DNA of 64,000 nt from Hydrogenophaga sp. (GCF_030651625.1 NZ_JAUSCF010000022.1:1-64000), one strand, 5' to 3'. Positions 17,196-28,891 are shown, counted from the first letter of the stretch. Numbers and translations are program-made. The notes: generated by a model not told the origin, from the letters alone.

Positions 17196-17642
17196 TCACT
17201 TCACGCCGTAGACCTGATCCGCACGCCTGACAAACGCATCGACCAGGTTGCCTGCGATCTTGTCGAACACCGGCCCCACGAGGGTTGCCAGGGTCTGGCT
17301 GGAAAAACCATAGGTCAGGGTGAACTCCACCTTGCAGGCACGCTGTGAAGGCTCACCCAGCGCAGTGAACACCCAGCACCCATCGAGGTGGGAAAACGGT
17401 CCATCCACCAGCTCCATGGTCACTCTGTGGTCGTCCTCGTGGGTGTTTCGCGTGGTGAAGCTCTGCCGCACGCCACTGATCGCGATGCCTACGCGCGCCA
17501 CCATGCTGTTTTCGGATTGTTCGAGCACCTCACCACGTTCGCACCAGGGAAGGAACCGGGGGTAGTGTTCGACATCCGTCACCAGAGCGAACATCTCGTG
17601 AGCGCTGTGCCAGAGCAGCACGGACTTGTGAATGGTTTTCAT
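17196..17642 (-). CDS. ratA: RatA family (START/COQ10-like) protein
   Basis: The 148-residue protein has the polyketide-cyclase/START pattern of RatA and COQ10: the start [20 protein letters not shown], then [33 protein letters not shown] and [13 protein letters not shown]. coli RatA was reported to block 70S assembly, whereas mitochondrial COQ10 binds ubiquinone; either ligand-binding role could apply here. The ATG at 17642 is chosen because family homology starts there. It diverges from smpB across 166 bases and is followed by rnfH. Confidence 0.93.
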   Translation of the reverse strand: MKTIHKSVLLWHSAHEMFALVTDVEHYPRFLPWCERGEVLEQSENSMVARVGIAISGVRQSFTTRNTHEDDHRVTMELVDGPFSHLDGCWVFTALGEPSQRACKVEFTLTYGFSSQTLATLVGPVFDKIAGNLVDAFVRRADQVYGVK

Positions 17643-17808
17643 ACAATGCAGGGTTCGCGCAAGCACATGTGTTGGCTGGGCCGGTATGTCTTGCGACCGT
17701 GCCGACCGACACAGAAGCCGCAAAGTATGTGCTTCTTCCAGAGTCCGTCTGCACTCCTTCATTGTATTGGTCTTGCATATCCCCTTGCGTGGCCCCACCT
17801 GCTTCCAC

Positions 17809-18300
17809 ATGGCCTCATCCTCGAACAAATCCACCACCAAAGGTGTCGACAGCCGCATCGCCGAAAACCGCAAGGCCATCTTCAACTATGCCATTGAAGA
17901 ACGCTTTGAGGCCGGTATGGTGCTGGAGGGCTGGGAGGTCAAGGCACTGAGAGAAGGAAAGGTGCAATTGACCGACGGCTACGTGGTGGTTCGCTCAGGC
18001 GAGCTGTTTCTCATCGGATGCCAGATCAACCCGCTCAACACCGCGTCCACGCATGTGAGTCCAGACAGTGTGCGCACCAAGAAGCTGCTGCTTCACAAAG
18101 AGCAGATCCGCAGACTGGTAGGCAAGGTCGAGCAAAAAGGCTACACACTCGTGCCACTGAACCTGCACTGGAAGAGTGGCAAGGTCAAATGCGAGATCGC
18201 ATTGGGCAAAGGCAAAGCGGAACACGACAAACGCGACACCATCAAGGATCGCGAGGGCAAGCGCGAAGTGGAGCGCGTAATGAAATCACGCCATCGGTGA
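17809..18300 (+). CDS. smpB: SsrA-binding protein SmpB
   Basis: The 163-residue protein binds tmRNA and delivers it to stalled ribosomes in trans-translation. It has the full SmpB OB-fold pattern: [59 protein letters not shown] and the basic tail [19 protein letters not shown]. The ATG at 17809 follows a spacer and matches family length; the longer frame reads through the ratA promoter region. It diverges from ratA. The ssrA gene itself is not in this window. Confidence 0.97.
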   Translation: MASSSNKSTTKGVDSRIAENRKAIFNYAIEERFEAGMVLEGWEVKALREGKVQLTDGYVVVRSGELFLIGCQINPLNTASTHVSPDSVRTKKLLLHKEQIRRLVGKVEQKGYTLVPLNLHWKSGKVKCEIALGKGKAEHDKRDTIKDREGKREVERVMKSRHR

Positions 18301-18307
18301 CGGTCAG

Positions 18308-19408
18308 TCAGCCCAGCGCCTTGAGTGGATGGGCGTGTGCGGGCCATGGCTGCAGGAAGAAAGCAGACACCTGCTCGGCTGACACCTCTTCGATGGCGGC
18401 GGGATGCCAACGCGGCTTGTGATCCTTGTCGATGGCCAGTGCCCGGATGCCTTCTGCCGTTTCACTGCCAGCGCCCGGGCGCAGGTGAAAGCACCGTCTC
18501 ACCAGGCCGCGTTCCATTCGAAGATCGTCGGCCAGACCCATGCCCCGCGCGCGACGCACCTGTTCCAGTGTGACAGCCAGCATCAACGGCGAGCGCAGGC
18601 GCAATGCGGCCAATGTGCTGCGTCCCCAGTCGCTATCGGTCTTTGTCAGGGCAGTGATCATGTCTGCAACTGTGTCCAGCCCGAACACCCGGTCCACTTC
18701 TTTCATTGGCCAGGAAGGCGCTGGCGCCGTGGTGCTGAGATGACTGGCACACCAGCGCTCGACGGAGGCGCCATTCTCAAAAGGGGTTCGTGCCAGCGAA
18801 GCCCACAAACCGGGCAACCGACCTGAGTCTATATATCCATCGGCCAGACCCGCCGCCATGGCCTCTCGTCCACCAAGAGCGTGGCCGGTGAGTGCAAGGT
18901 ACTCGCCCAAACGGCCAGCGCACCGGCTCAGGAAGTAGCCGCCCCCCACATCCGGAAACAGCCCGATCAGTGTCTCGGGCATTGCGAGTTTGCTGCGCTC
19001 GGTCACGATGCGCTGGCTGGCACCTTGACTGATGCCCATGCCGCCGCCCATGACGATGCCATCCATGAAGGCGATGTAGGGCTTTGGAAAGGTGTGTATC
19101 AGGTGATTGAGCGAATACTCCTCTGTGAAAAAGTCTTCGAGTTCTGGATTGCCGGTCAAAGCGGCCTGGTGGAAAAAACGAATGTCTCCACCCGCGCAGA
19201 AGGCTCCAAAAGGACCTTCCTTGCCTGCGCCGCGCACGGCGATGGCCAGCACATGGTCGTCTTCACGCCACGACACCAGTGCATGGGTGATGGCTCGAAT
19301 CATGTCCAAAGACAAGGCATTGAGCGCCTTGGGTCGATTGAGGGTGATGCACCCTACGCGACCCTGGACTTCCACAACAACGTTCGATTCAGCAGAAGAT
19401 ATGGTCAT
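18308..19408 (-). CDS. Enoyl-CoA hydratase/isomerase family, 3-hydroxyisobutyryl-CoA hydrolase-like
   Basis: The 366-residue product belongs to the crotonase superfamily, subgroup ECH_2. It has ITLNRPKALNALSLDMIRAI, the oxyanion loop FCAGGDIRFFHQAA, FMDGIVMGGGMGISQGA and the catalytic-acid segment MPETLIGLFPDVGGGYFLSR. The length and the EVGGGY-like PDVGGGY motif fit 3-hydroxyisobutyryl-CoA hydrolase, which acts in valine breakdown. The gene lies 24 bases downstream of the DMT transporter stop on the same strand. Assignment to the subgroup is good; the exact acyl-CoA substrate is not proven. Confidence 0.9.
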   Translation of the reverse strand: MTISSAESNVVVEVQGRVGCITLNRPKALNALSLDMIRAITHALVSWREDDHVLAIAVRGAGKEGPFGAFCAGGDIRFFHQAALTGNPELEDFFTEEYSLNHLIHTFPKPYIAFMDGIVMGGGMGISQGASQRIVTERSKLAMPETLIGLFPDVGGGYFLSRCAGRLGEYLALTGHALGGREAMAAGLADGYIDSGRLPGLWASLARTPFENGASVERWCASHLSTTAPAPSWPMKEVDRVFGLDTVADMITALTKTDSDWGRSTLAALRLRSPLMLAVTLEQVRRARGMGLADDLRMERGLVRRCFHLRPGAGSETAEGIRALAIDKDHKPRWHPAAIEEVSAEQVSAFFLQPWPAHAHPLKALG

Positions 19409-19432
19409 GGCCTATTTTTCCGGTACACCCTG

Positions 19433-20443
19433 TCATTGTGGATGTTTGTTGACGGTCTGGATGCGCGGCGACCCGGTGCGGGATCGCCATCCCAGCAATT
19501 CGTTCACGACCAGTGCCGCAATCACCACACTGCCTCCCAGCAGCACTTCGCTTCCCGGCGCTTCGTGTGCCCACAACCAGGCAAGAAGAATACCGAAAAT
19601 CACTTCCAGCAGCGCCAGCAGCGACACCTCGGGTGCCTTGAGCACCCGTGCACACACCACGCACAGGGCACACGGAATGGCCAATTGAACCAGGCCCAGC
19701 AAAGCCAGCCAGGCGATGTCCATACCGGTCGCGGCAAATGGCAAGGCCAGAGGAAGCGTGACCAGCGTTGAGATGACTGCACCAAGCAATACCGATGGCA
19801 CGAGATCAATCTTCTCCCCATGGGTTTGCCCTCGCTGAACCACCGTCCAGTTCACCGCGGCAGCCATGGGAACACAAAGCGCAATCAGGGACCCGATGAC
19901 CAGACTGGACGTTCCTATGCCGGGTTCGCTGATGGCTTCAAGGAACTGGCTCCCGTACATGTGGAGGATGCCAAGGCCCGCCACCACGATGGCCAGCCAG
20001 GTACGCAAGGCAAGGCGCTGACCGATGAACACGCGTGCAACCAATGCCGTGAACAAGGGCCCCACCGACATGATGACCAAGACATTGGCCACGCTGGTGA
20101 ATGTCAGCGCCAGCATGAAGGCTGTGAACATCACACTCCAGCAGGCACCTGAAATCCAGAGCGCTTTGGATTTTGCATGCACCCCCCAATGCCGCTGAAG
20201 CCATCCGGTTTCGGATTCTTCTTCAATCAGCAAGCCCATTTGCCGGTCGAAATGCCGCCAGACAGGCAACATCACAAACAGCGAGAGCGCAGTGAATGCG
20301 CTGCGCCAGAACGTGATCTCAAACCGGGCCGCCGACTCCAGCTGACGCGACACCACGCCAGCGATCGACCACATGAGTGTGACTGCAAGCATGAGAAAAA
20401 CCGCCTGGGAATGGGTCAGGCGGCTGAGTGCTCGAAATGGCAT
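19433..20443 (-). CDS. DMT superfamily (EamA) transporter
   Basis: The 336-residue inner-membrane protein shows ten hydrophobic segments in two EamA repeats, beginning near AVFLMLAVTLMWSIAGVVSR and ending near EVLLGGSVVIAALVVNELLG. The second repeat contains the typical SLLALLEVIFGILLAWLWAHE. EamA proteins export amino acids, nucleosides or drugs; no substrate can be read here. The ATG at 20443 is chosen over an upstream in-frame start that adds 33 polar residues. A long loop after the second segment (about residues 65-95) is charged. Confidence 0.9.
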   Translation of the reverse strand: MPFRALSRLTHSQAVFLMLAVTLMWSIAGVVSRQLESAARFEITFWRSAFTALSLFVMLPVWRHFDRQMGLLIEEESETGWLQRHWGVHAKSKALWISGACWSVMFTAFMLALTFTSVANVLVIMSVGPLFTALVARVFIGQRLALRTWLAIVVAGLGILHMYGSQFLEAISEPGIGTSSLVIGSLIALCVPMAAAVNWTVVQRGQTHGEKIDLVPSVLLGAVISTLVTLPLALPFAATGMDIAWLALLGLVQLAIPCALCVVCARVLKAPEVSLLALLEVIFGILLAWLWAHEAPGSEVLLGGSVVIAALVVNELLGWRSRTGSPRIQTVNKHPQ

Positions 20444-20548
20444 GGCTGGATGTCTGACAGACGGGCGGCACACCTGAGTGCGCACGAGCAGCAGGAGTGA
20501 GCCTCTCTGTGAACCGTGCCCCGCAACACGCGCGGGGCACACAGGGAG

Positions 20549-22375
20549 TCACACGTCTCGGCTGGCGCGCTTGCGCTCATGCTCCTTCAAGTAGCGCTTG
20601 CGCAGGCGCACGCTCTTGGGCGTGATTTCGACCAGTTCATCATCTTCGATGAACTCGACACCGTATTCCAGCGTCAGGTCAATCGGAGGTGTGATCTTGA
20701 TCGCATCTTCCTTGCCACTGACGCGGAAGTTGGTCAGCTGCTTGGTGCGCGTGGCGTTGACGACCAGGTCGTTGTCGCGGCTGTGAATGCCGACGATCAT
20801 GCCTTCGTACACGGGGTCGTTCGCTCGCACGAACATGCGGCCGCGGTCGTCCAGCTTGCCCAGTGCGTAGGTGAAGATTTCACCGTCGTCCATGGAGATC
20901 AGCACGCCGTTCTTGCGGCTTCCGATGTCGCCCTTGTGCGGCTCGTAGCTGTCAAAAATATTGGAGATCAGGCCAGAGCCGCGGGTCAGGTTCAGGAATT
21001 CGTTGGTGAAGCCGATCAGGCCTCGTGCGGGAATGCGGTACTCCAGACGCACACGACCACGACCATCCGGCTCCATGTTCACGAGCTCGCCCTTGCGCTC
21101 GCCCAATGCCTGCATCACACCACCTTGATGGGTTTCTTCGATGTCGGCTGTCACCAGTTCAATAGGCTCGCACTTCACACCGTCGATTTCCTTGAACACC
21201 ACCCGCGGCTTCGAAACGGCCATTTCGTAGCCTTCACGGCGCATGTTCTCAAGCAGGATCGTCAGGTGCAGTTCACCGCGCCCCATGACTTCAAACACAC
21301 CTTCTTCACCAGTTTCGTTGACGCGCAGCGCCACGTTGTGCTGCAGCTCTTTTTGCAGGCGGTCCCAGAGTTGGCGGCTGGTCACGAACTTGCCTTCGCG
21401 GCCAGCCAGCGGGCTGGTGTTGACACAGAAATTCATGGTCAGGGTGGGTTCGTCCACCTTGAGCATCGGTAGCGGTGCCGGGTTGAGGGGATCCGTCACC
21501 GTCACGCCAATGCCGATATCGGCAATACCGTTGATCAAGACGATGTCGCCAGGGCCGGCTTCGGTCACCTGCACACGGTCCAGGCCGTGGAAGGTCAGCA
21601 CGTTGTTGACGCGGCCCTTGATGGCCTTGCCGTCGGGTCCTTCCATCACCAGCACATCCATGGCGGGCTTGATGGTGCCCTGGCTGATGCGGCCCACACC
21701 AATACGGCCCACAAAGGTGGAAAAATCAAGGGCAGAAATCTGCAACTGCAGCGGCGCGGCCGGGTCGCCGCTCTGCGCGGGCACATGCTTGAGCACCGTG
21801 TTGAACAGCGCCGACATGTCGGGGCCCCACTGTTCGCCAGGTTCACCCTCCACCAGAGAGGTCCAGCCGTTGATGCCGGAGGCGTACACCACGGGGAAGT
21901 CGAGCTGTTCGTCGTTGGCGCCGAGTTTGTCAAACAGGTCGAAGGCGGCGTTGATGACCGCATCAGGGCGAGCACCCGGCTTGTCGACCTTGTTCACCAC
22001 CACGATGGGTTTGAGGCCCAGTGCCAGGGCCTTCTTGGTCACGAATCGGGTCTGAGGCATGGGGCCTTCCTGCGCGTCGATCAGCAGCACAACGCCGTCC
22101 ACCATGGAAAGCGCGCGCTCCACCTCGCCACCGAAGTCCGCGTGGCCGGGGGTGTCGACGATGTTGATGTGGGTTCCTTCCCAGCTCACGGCACAGTTCT
22201 TGGCCAGGATGGTGATGCCGCGCTCACGCTCGATGGCGTTGTTGTCCATCACGGTGTCGACCACTTTTTCGTGGTCGGCAAATGTGCCGGACTGTCGGAG
22301 CAACTGATCAACCATGGTGGTTTTTCCATGGTCAACGTGGGCGATGATGGCGATGTTGCGGATTTGTTTGCTCAT
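20549..22375 (-). CDS. typA: Translational GTPase TypA/BipA
   Basis: The 608-residue ribosome-associated GTPase has the G1 motif [16 protein letters not shown]3 [14 protein letters not shown] and G4 [12 protein letters not shown], followed by EF-G-like domains and the BipA-specific C-terminal region ([14 protein letters not shown], RFVNRxxR-like segment, [17 protein letters not shown]). It supports ribosome assembly and stress or cold growth. The ATG at 22375 overlaps the truB stop by four bases (ATGA), making it the last gene of the rimP-nusA-infB-rbfA-truB-typA block. Confidence 0.98.
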   Translation of the reverse strand: MSKQIRNIAIIAHVDHGKTTMVDQLLRQSGTFADHEKVVDTVMDNNAIERERGITILAKNCAVSWEGTHINIVDTPGHADFGGEVERALSMVDGVVLLIDAQEGPMPQTRFVTKKALALGLKPIVVVNKVDKPGARPDAVINAAFDLFDKLGANDEQLDFPVVYASGINGWTSLVEGEPGEQWGPDMSALFNTVLKHVPAQSGDPAAPLQLQISALDFSTFVGRIGVGRISQGTIKPAMDVLVMEGPDGKAIKGRVNNVLTFHGLDRVQVTEAGPGDIVLINGIADIGIGVTVTDPLNPAPLPMLKVDEPTLTMNFCVNTSPLAGREGKFVTSRQLWDRLQKELQHNVALRVNETGEEGVFEVMGRGELHLTILLENMRREGYEMAVSKPRVVFKEIDGVKCEPIELVTADIEETHQGGVMQALGERKGELVNMEPDGRGRVRLEYRIPARGLIGFTNEFLNLTRGSGLISNIFDSYEPHKGDIGSRKNGVLISMDDGEIFTYALGKLDDRGRMFVRANDPVYEGMIVGIHSRDNDLVVNATRTKQLTNFRVSGKEDAIKITPPIDLTLEYGVEFIEDDELVEITPKSVRLRKRYLKEHERKRASRDV

Positions 22376-23352
22376 GATGCGGTTTCCAGAATTTGCTGTA
22401 TTTCAATGGGGCTCAGCAGCCGCCCCGGGATAAGTTCGCCCGCCTGCACATGGGCACTGCCCAGAAGCACATCGGATGCACAAGGCTGTTCGCCTTGAGG
22501 TTGAGGGCCAAAAACCGCTATGCGGTCGCTGTCGGGCCAGCTTCCACGTCGGCGCACACCGCTGAGGAATCGTCCGGCATTCTCGGCGTCCAGAGTGACC
22601 GGGGTGTGTCCTTCCAGCAAGTTCCGCACCGGTAACAGCGTGCATGTGCGTTCGGCTTCCGTCATGGACGCCAGTGTGTCCAGCGTCACGCATTGGGATT
22701 CATTGAAGGGACCTGTCGCAATCCTGCGCAGCATGCTCAGATGCCCCCCGCAACCCAGCGCTTCGCCAATGTCTTCGCCCAGTGTGCGGATGTAGGTGCC
22801 TTTGCTGCATCGCACCCGGAGCGACAGATGCGGCGATTCACCGTCGAGTTGCATGCTGATCAATTCAAGCTCGTGGATGAACACCTGCCTGACGGGTCGA
22901 TCCACCACCTCACCCTGGCGGGCATATTCATATAGGGCCTTACCGTCCTTTTTCAGTGCACTGTGCATGGGCGGCACCTGCCCGATGGGGCCGGTAAAAC
23001 GATCCAGCACTTCCACCACCTCCCCTGGCGTGCAAGTCACGTGCCTGAGTTCGATCACATCACCTTCGGCGTCGCCGGTGCTGGTCTTCACGCCCAGGCG
23101 AACCGTGGTTTGGTAGGTCTTGTCGGCGTCCAGATGCAATTGGCTGAACTTGGTGGCAGCCCCGAAGCAAAGCGGAAGCACGCCAGAAGCCAATGGATCC
23201 AATGTTCCGGTGTGACCCGCTTTTTCGGCGCGCAGCAACCACTTGGCTTTCTGCAAAGCCTGGTTGCTGGAAAGTCCCAGCGGTTTGTCCAACAACAACA
23301 CCCCATGCACAGGGCGCCGTTGCACCCTGGTGCGTGGCGCGTCCATGCTCAT
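22372..23352 (-). CDS. truB: tRNA pseudouridine(55) synthase TruB
   Basis: The 326-residue enzyme makes pseudouridine 55 in the T loop of tRNAs. It has [19 protein letters not shown], the catalytic-Asp motif [40 protein letters not shown] and [21 protein letters not shown] short PUA-like tail is present. The start overlaps the rbfA stop (ATGA at 23349-23352), and the stop overlaps typA, so the three genes are translationally coupled. Confidence 0.98.
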   Translation of the reverse strand: MSMDAPRTRVQRRPVHGVLLLDKPLGLSSNQALQKAKWLLRAEKAGHTGTLDPLASGVLPLCFGAATKFSQLHLDADKTYQTTVRLGVKTSTGDAEGDVIELRHVTCTPGEVVEVLDRFTGPIGQVPPMHSALKKDGKALYEYARQGEVVDRPVRQVFIHELELISMQLDGESPHLSLRVRCSKGTYIRTLGEDIGEALGCGGHLSMLRRIATGPFNESQCVTLDTLASMTEAERTCTLLPVRNLLEGHTPVTLDAENAGRFLSGVRRRGSWPDSDRIAVFGPQPQGEQPCASDVLLGSAHVQAGELIPGRLLSPIEIQQILETAS

Positions 23353-23720
23353 TCTTCGTTCTTGGAACGTGAGGCAACAGCCTTGGAAATCAAGGCATTC
23401 ATGTCAGCCGCGCGCTCCGTGGTGCGGTCGAAAACGAAATGCAGCGTAGGTACCGTGTGAATATGCAGTCGCTTGAACAAACCAGATCGAAGGAACCCTG
23501 CGGCAGCGTTCAACCCTTGCAAGGTTTCGTCCGGGTTGCCTGTGAGCAGGCTGAAGAACACTTTGGCATGCGCATAGTCGGGCGTGACCTCAATCGCATT
23601 GATCGTGACCATGCCCACCCGGGGGTCCTTCAGCTCGCGTGCGATCAACTCCGTCAGATCACGCTGGATCTGGTCGGCCACTTTGAAGCTGCGGTTGGGA
23701 GTACTGGATTTTTTTGGCAT
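23349..23720 (-). CDS. rbfA: 30S ribosome-binding factor RbfA
   Basis: The 123-residue KH-fold protein matures the 30S subunit and 16S rRNA 5' end. Its pattern is clear: [49 protein letters not shown] and [14 protein letters not shown]. The start is uncertain: ATG at 23720 ([11 protein letters not shown]) fits the family, but an in-frame ATG at 23732 and a GTG at 23744 preceded by GTGGAAA are possible. It lies between infB and truB, overlapping truB by four bases. Confidence 0.96.
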   Translation of the reverse strand: MPKKSSTPNRSFKVADQIQRDLTELIARELKDPRVGMVTINAIEVTPDYAHAKVFFSLLTGNPDETLQGLNAAAGFLRSGLFKRLHIHTVPTLHFVFDRTTERAADMNALISKAVASRSKNEE

Positions 23721-23783
23721 GTCACGGTGCATTGCATCGAGCACTTTCCACTTTCACCGGAAAGTACCCGACGCTGAAACATC

Positions 23784-26684
23784 TCACAAGGTCCTGGCAA
23801 CTTCCTTGACCTCGAAGAACTCCAGCTGATCACCTTCCTTGATGTCGTTGTAGTTCTTGAGCTTGATACCGCACTCGAAGCCTTCCTTGACTTCGCGCAC
23901 ATCGTCCTTGAGGCGCTTGAGTGTGTCGATCTCGCCAGTGTAGATGACAACGTTTTCGCGCAGCAGGCGGAAGTGGGCATTGCGGGTGACCTGACCCGAA
24001 GTGACCATACAGCCCGCGACGGTCCCGATTTTGGAAGCCACAAACACGGTACGAATCTCCGCAGAGCCAATGATCTCTTCGCGCTTCTCCGGCGCCAGCA
24101 TGCCCGACATGGCCGCCTTGAGCTCATCGACAGCATCGTAGATGATGTTGTAGTAGCGAAGATCGACATCGTTGCCTTCGGCCAGCTTGCGGGCACCCAC
24201 TTCAGCACGGACGTTGAAACCGATGATCACCGCCTTGGAGGCAATGGCCAGATTGACATCTGATTCGCTGATCCCGCCGACCCCTGCAAACACGAGCTGC
24301 ACCTTGACTTCGTCGGTCGAGAGCTTGAGCAGCGAGGAGGCCAGGGCTTCCTGCGAACCCTGCACGTCAGCCTTGACGATGATCGGCAGAACCTTGACTT
24401 CGCCGGCGGTCATGTCAGTGAACATGTTCTCCAGCTTGGCTGCCTGCTGCCTGGCCAGCTTGGTGTTGCGGAATTTGCCGGCACGGTAAGTTGCGATTTC
24501 ACGGGCGCGCCGCTCATCGAGCATGACCATGAAATCATCGCCTGCCTGGGGTACTTCCGCCAGGCCCTGAATTTCCACCGGAATCGACGGACCCGCCGAT
24601 TTGATCGGCTTGCCGTTTTCGTCAAGCATGGCCCGTACACGGCCTGAGGTCTGACCGACCAAGACCACGTCGCCGGTCTTGAGTGTGCCACTCTGCACCA
24701 GTACGGTCGCCACCGATCCGCGACCCTTGTCGAGTCTGGCCTCGATCACCAGGCCCTTGGCCATCGAATCAACAGGCGCCTTGAGTTCGAGCACTTCGGC
24801 TTGCAGCAACACCTGTTCAAGCAAGGCGTCAACGCCCTCGCCGGTCTTGGCGGAAACGCCAACGAAAGGCACATCGCCGCCAAACTCTTCTGGGACCACT
24901 TCCTCTGCCACCAGCTCGGAACGAACCTTTTCGATGTTGATGCCGGGCTTGTCGATTTTGGTGATGGCCACCACCAGAGGCACCCCTGCCGCTTTTGCGT
25001 GCTTGATGGCTTCTTTGGTCTGGGGCATGACACCATCGTCTGCGGCACACACCAGAATCACGATGTCGGTCGCCTGGGCACCTCGGGCACGCATGGCAGT
25101 GAATGCCTCGTGACCCGGGGTGTCAAGGAACGACACCATGCCCCGCGGCGTTTCCACATGGTAGGCGCCAATGTGCTGGGTGATACCGCCTGCTTCGCCC
25201 GCTGCCACTTTGGCGCGGCGGATGTAATCCAGCAGGGAGGTCTTGCCGTGATCGACGTGGCCCATCACTGTGACCACAGGCGCGCGGGGCAGGAGTTCCG
25301 CTTCCAGCTGTGTGGTGTCATCGTCGGTGAATGCTTCTGGATCGTCCAGAGCAGCCACGACCGCCTTGTGCCCCAACTCCTCCACCACGATCATGGCGGT
25401 GTCCTGATCCAGTGGCTGGTTGATGGTGACCATCTGGCCCAGTTTCATCAGTTGTTTGATGACCTCGGATGATTTGAGGCTCATCTTGTGAGCCAGTTCG
25501 GCCACCGTGATCGTTTCCGGCACATGAACCTCGATCACCTTGAGCTCGGTCGGTGCCACGAAGCTGCTCTGGCCGCTGTCGCGCGAATCGCGCGAATCGC
25601 GACGGCCACCACGTGGACCACCCCGCCAGTTCGATCGTCCGGCGCTGGTGTCACCGCGGGTCTTGATTTCCTTCTTCTTGGCCGCGTCGTCTTTCCATGT
25701 CGAAGACAGGTTTTCGGATTTGACTTCCTTCTTGCCTGCCGCGACAGACGCACCTGCTGCGGGCGCACCCGTGGCTGGCTTGCCCGGTGTACCGGCCGGC
25801 TTGTGCAGTGTTCCCTTGATGGGGGGGGTGGCTGCCTTGGGATCGGGTTCGGGCTTTTTTGCGACAAGCGTCTTGGCAGGCGCAGCCATCATGGCCCGGA
25901 TATTGGCTGCCTCGGCTTCAGCCTTGCGGCGGCGGTCCACGAGATCCTGGGCGCGCGCGTCTTCGACCTTCTTGGCCTCTGCGTTCTTGGTGGCCAATGT
26001 CTTGGCTGCTGTGACACGAGCTTCGGATGCTTTTGCCTCAGCCTCCTTCTGCTCGGCGCGCGCAGCCACTTCGGCGTCGTCAGGCGACACGCCCAGTGGC
26101 TCGGCAACGGCTTTCTCGGTCTTGGCTTTCGACCTGGCTTTGCTCGCCGCTTCAGCAGCTTCCCGGGCCTGCTCGGCCTGCTCGGCTTTGGCGGCCTCGC
26201 GGGCTTCTTCAGCCTCACGGTCTCTGCGTTTTTGCGCCAGTTCTTCTTCCTGGCGGCGCAATAGCTCAGCTTGTCGGCGGGCGTCTTCTTCTCTGCGTGC
26301 CAACTCCTCTGTGTCGACCACTGGCGCCCGCGCCACGACTTCTGCCTCGGCTTCGGCTTGCTCCTCTGGGACCACCACCTCGTCTTCACGCTTGATGAAG
26401 GTGCGCTTCTTGCGCACTTCTACCTGAATGGTGCGTGCACGCCCGGTGGCATCCGCCTGCTTGATCTCGGTCGTCGACTTCTTGACCAATGTGATCTTCT
26501 TGCGCTCGCCACTGGCTGTGCCGTGACTGGCCTTGAGGTGACCCAGCAGCTTTTGCTTGTCAGATTCGTTGACGGGATCAGACCCGGATGTTTTGGGCAC
26601 CCCTGATGCGGAGAGTTGCTCCAGCAAAAGGGATGTGGGCTTGTTCAGTTCGGCAGCCAATTCGGCGACGGTGGTACTGGTCAT
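23784..26684 (-). CDS. infB: Translation initiation factor IF-2
   Basis: The 966-residue GTPase brings initiator tRNA to the 30S subunit. The N terminus has the IF2_N fold ([22 protein letters not shown]), followed by a long charged Ala/Glu/Lys-rich region of coiled-coil character (about residues 90-330). A second IF2_N motif follows, then G1 [21 protein letters not shown]3 [15 protein letters not shown] and G4 [11 protein letters not shown], and the C-terminal domains ending in [20 protein letters not shown]. The ATG at 26684 has GGAG about ten bases upstream and is preferred to an upstream in-frame start. It lies 31 bases after nusA. Confidence 0.98.
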   Translation of the reverse strand: MTSTTVAELAAELNKPTSLLLEQLSASGVPKTSGSDPVNESDKQKLLGHLKASHGTASGERKKITLVKKSTTEIKQADATGRARTIQVEVRKKRTFIKREDEVVVPEEQAEAEAEVVARAPVVDTEELARREEDARRQAELLRRQEEELAQKRRDREAEEAREAAKAEQAEQAREAAEAASKARSKAKTEKAVAEPLGVSPDDAEVAARAEQKEAEAKASEARVTAAKTLATKNAEAKKVEDARAQDLVDRRRKAEAEAANIRAMMAAPAKTLVAKKPEPDPKAATPPIKGTLHKPAGTPGKPATGAPAAGASVAAGKKEVKSENLSSTWKDDAAKKKEIKTRGDTSAGRSNWRGGPRGGRRDSRDSRDSGQSSFVAPTELKVIEVHVPETITVAELAHKMSLKSSEVIKQLMKLGQMVTINQPLDQDTAMIVVEELGHKAVVAALDDPEAFTDDDTTQLEAELLPRAPVVTVMGHVDHGKTSLLDYIRRAKVAAGEAGGITQHIGAYHVETPRGMVSFLDTPGHEAFTAMRARGAQATDIVILVCAADDGVMPQTKEAIKHAKAAGVPLVVAITKIDKPGINIEKVRSELVAEEVVPEEFGGDVPFVGVSAKTGEGVDALLEQVLLQAEVLELKAPVDSMAKGLVIEARLDKGRGSVATVLVQSGTLKTGDVVLVGQTSGRVRAMLDENGKPIKSAGPSIPVEIQGLAEVPQAGDDFMVMLDERRAREIATYRAGKFRNTKLARQQAAKLENMFTDMTAGEVKVLPIIVKADVQGSQEALASSLLKLSTDEVKVQLVFAGVGGISESDVNLAIASKAVIIGFNVRAEVGARKLAEGNDVDLRYYNIIYDAVDELKAAMSGMLAPEKREEIIGSAEIRTVFVASKIGTVAGCMVTSGQVTRNAHFRLLRENVVIYTGEIDTLKRLKDDVREVKEGFECGIKLKNYNDIKEGDQLEFFEVKEVARTL

Positions 26685-26715
26685 AGGTTCTTTTCTCCGC
26701 TGGGGCCTCCGCTGG

Positions 26716-28215
26716 TCAGTTGGAAGATGACGCTTGTTCACCGGCGAACCAGTGAGCGCGGGCCAGCATGATCAGGGCGGTGGCCTCTTCGGGCGACTGT
26801 CCGGTGATATCGGTCAATTCGTCGGTGGCCAGATCGGCCAGTTCATCCCTTGTGTGCACGCCGGCATCAGCCAGCTTGCCAATCAGTTCGTTGTTCATGC
26901 CCTCGAGGTCGCGCAGGTCCTGCGAGACTTCTTCCACACTTTCTTCGCGTGCAATTTCCATCGTCAGCAAAGCGTCCTTTGCGCGAGCGCGCAATTCGTT
27001 GACCGTGTCTTCGTCGAAGGATTCGATCTCCAGCATTTCCTGGATCGGCACATAGGCCACCTCTTCCAGGCTTGTAAAGCCTTCTTCAATGAGGATGTCG
27101 GCAATTTCCTGGTCCACGTCGAGCTTGGCCATGAACACCGTGCGAATGCCATCGGCCTCCTCGGCCTGTTTCTGAGCCGATTCGTCAGCGGTCATGATGT
27201 TGATGCGCCAGCCCGTCAGTTCGGACGCCAGCCGCACATTTTGACCACCTCGACCAATGGCAATCGCAAGGTTTTCCTCGTCGACAACCACATCCATGGC
27301 GTGGCGCTCTTCGTCCACGACGATGGAGACCACGTTGGCAGGCGCAAGGGCACCGATCACGAACTGGGCCGGATCGTCCGACCAGAGCACGATGTCAACC
27401 CGCTCACCGGCCAGTTCATTGGTGACACCGTTGACGCGCGAGCCCCGAACACCCACACAGGTGCCAATGGGATCGATGCGCTTGTCATGCGACTGCACGG
27501 CGATCTTGGCGCGCGAACCAGCATCACGGGCACAGGTTTTGATTTCCAGCAGGCCCTGTTCGATTTCAGGCACTTCCTGACGAAACAGCTCGATCATGAA
27601 TTCAGGTGCAGAACGGGACAACAGAATCGGCGCTCCGCGCAATGTCAGGTCCACCTCCATGATCATGGCGCGAACACGGTCACCGGTTCGGAAATTTTCC
27701 TTAGGGATCATTTCGCTCCGCTTGAGGCGACCTTCGACACGTCCGCTCTCAATGATCAGGTCGCCTTTGTCCATGCGCTTGACGGTACCGACAAACACCT
27801 TGTCGCCGCGAGACATGAAGTCGTTGAGAAGCATCTCACGCTCGGCGTCGCGGATTTTCTGCAGGATCACCTGTTTGGCGGCCATGGCTCCAATACGGCC
27901 AATCGGCACACTCTCCACCGGCTTCTCGATGTAGTCGCCCTCTTCGATATCAGGAATCTCATCCCGGGCGTCGGTCAGCAGCTCTTCGGCGTCGGGATTC
28001 TGCAGGCCAGCTTCATCGGGTACGACCAGCCAACGGCGGAATGTTTCGTAGGAGCCATTGTCGGGATCCATGGCGACACGAATGTCCACGTCACCCTTGT
28101 ACAGCTTCTTGGTAGCGGAGGCCAGCGCAAGCTCGACCGCACCCAGCACCAGATCGCGCTCAACGTTCTTCTCGCGTGAGATCGCATCGATCAGCATCAA
28201 CATTTCGCGATTCAT
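26716..28215 (-). CDS. nusA: Transcription termination/antitermination factor NusA
   Basis: The 499-residue protein binds RNA polymerase and modulates pausing, termination and rRNA antitermination. It has the N-terminal RNAP-binding domain ([20 protein letters not shown]), an S1 domain near residues 135-200 ([20 protein letters not shown]), KH domains ([20 protein letters not shown] and [19 protein letters not shown]) and two C-terminal acidic repeats. Length and order match proteobacterial NusA. It sits between rimP and infB; in other bacteria NusA regulates this operon, and a leader terminator upstream of rimP fits that. Confidence 0.98.
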   Translation of the reverse strand: MNREMLMLIDAISREKNVERDLVLGAVELALASATKKLYKGDVDIRVAMDPDNGSYETFRRWLVVPDEAGLQNPDAEELLTDARDEIPDIEEGDYIEKPVESVPIGRIGAMAAKQVILQKIRDAEREMLLNDFMSRGDKVFVGTVKRMDKGDLIIESGRVEGRLKRSEMIPKENFRTGDRVRAMIMEVDLTLRGAPILLSRSAPEFMIELFRQEVPEIEQGLLEIKTCARDAGSRAKIAVQSHDKRIDPIGTCVGVRGSRVNGVTNELAGERVDIVLWSDDPAQFVIGALAPANVVSIVVDEERHAMDVVVDEENLAIAIGRGGQNVRLASELTGWRINIMTADESAQKQAEEADGIRTVFMAKLDVDQEIADILIEEGFTSLEEVAYVPIQEMLEIESFDEDTVNELRARAKDALLTMEIAREESVEEVSQDLRDLEGMNNELIGKLADAGVHTRDELADLATDELTDITGQSPEEATALIMLARAHWFAGEQASSSN

Positions 28216-28266
28216 TTCACTCGCCCGCCTTTCCGAATATCGTGCCCAGGGTCACAATGGTTTTTT

Positions 28267-28881
28267 TCATTCATCTGACGCGGCATCGCCGTCGTCTCTC
28301 ATCTCTACAGCAGGGGCTCTACGCCCCTTGAAATTCACTATGGGCGCAAGCCGAGCCTGCTGCACTTCATTCAAAGCAAAGGCCATCGCCTGCATGGGTG
28401 CAGGCTGGCGCTTTTTGCTGACGCGCTGGCCTGGCTTGGGCTCTGGCGCATCGCTCCAGACAATCTGCCACCGCTCTGCATCGGCAGCGCGCTCCAACGT
28501 ACCTCGAAACTTTTTCCGGTTTGCCGAAATATCAGAGCCGGTCACACCGATCGGCTCTTTCAGGGTGATGTCCACCACCTGACCCTCAAACCGGACGTAA
28601 TCCATTTCCTTCTTGAGGGGTCGATCAATGCCGGGCGACCCCACTTCAAGGCGTCGGTAATCCACGTTCTCCACCTCCAGCAGGTACTGAAGCTGGCGTG
28701 TGATCTTTTCGCAATCTTCTACAGTCACAAACTTTTCTTCCAGCACATCCTGGCCAGTCGCTGCAGGCGCCCAAGGCCAGTCGATGGTGACCCGCAGCAA
28801 CCCACCAGCAGATCGTTCGAGATCCACCAGGTCAAAACCCAGTCCTGTGACGGTTTGCTCTACGGTGTCTTGCCAGGCCAT
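28267..28881 (-). CDS. rimP: Ribosome maturation factor RimP
   Basis: The 204-residue protein is needed for 30S maturation. It has MAWQDTVEQTVTGLGFDLVD, LERSAGGLLRVTIDWP, DCEKITRQLQYLLEVENVDY and RLEVGSPGIDRPLKKEMDY. The C-terminal Sm-like domain carries extra basic residues common in Burkholderiales. It is the first gene of the operon. No Shine-Dalgarno sequence is visible; the bases just before the ATG instead read ATCACCTCC, identical to the 16S rRNA 3' tail. The start codon itself agrees with the family. Confidence 0.97.
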   Translation of the reverse strand: MAWQDTVEQTVTGLGFDLVDLERSAGGLLRVTIDWPWAPAATGQDVLEEKFVTVEDCEKITRQLQYLLEVENVDYRRLEVGSPGIDRPLKKEMDYVRFEGQVVDITLKEPIGVTGSDISANRKKFRGTLERAADAERWQIVWSDAPEPKPGQRVSKKRQPAPMQAMAFALNEVQQARLAPIVNFKGRRAPAVEMRDDGDAASDE

Positions 28882-28882
28882 T

Positions 28883-28891
28883 GGAGGTGAT
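28883..28891 (-). promoter_or_regulatory. Anti-Shine-Dalgarno-like sequence directly before rimP
   Basis: On the minus strand the nine bases ATCACCTCC lie one base before the rimP ATG. They equal the 3' tail of 16S rRNA, the opposite of a normal ribosome binding site. They could pair with a purine-rich SD-like sequence elsewhere or simply be chance. Confidence 0.4.

Noticed and set aside
26734..28179. 481-codon plus-strand frame antisense to nusA
   Set aside because: Its sequence is the reverse complement reading of the nusA coding region with His/Asp-rich, family-free content.
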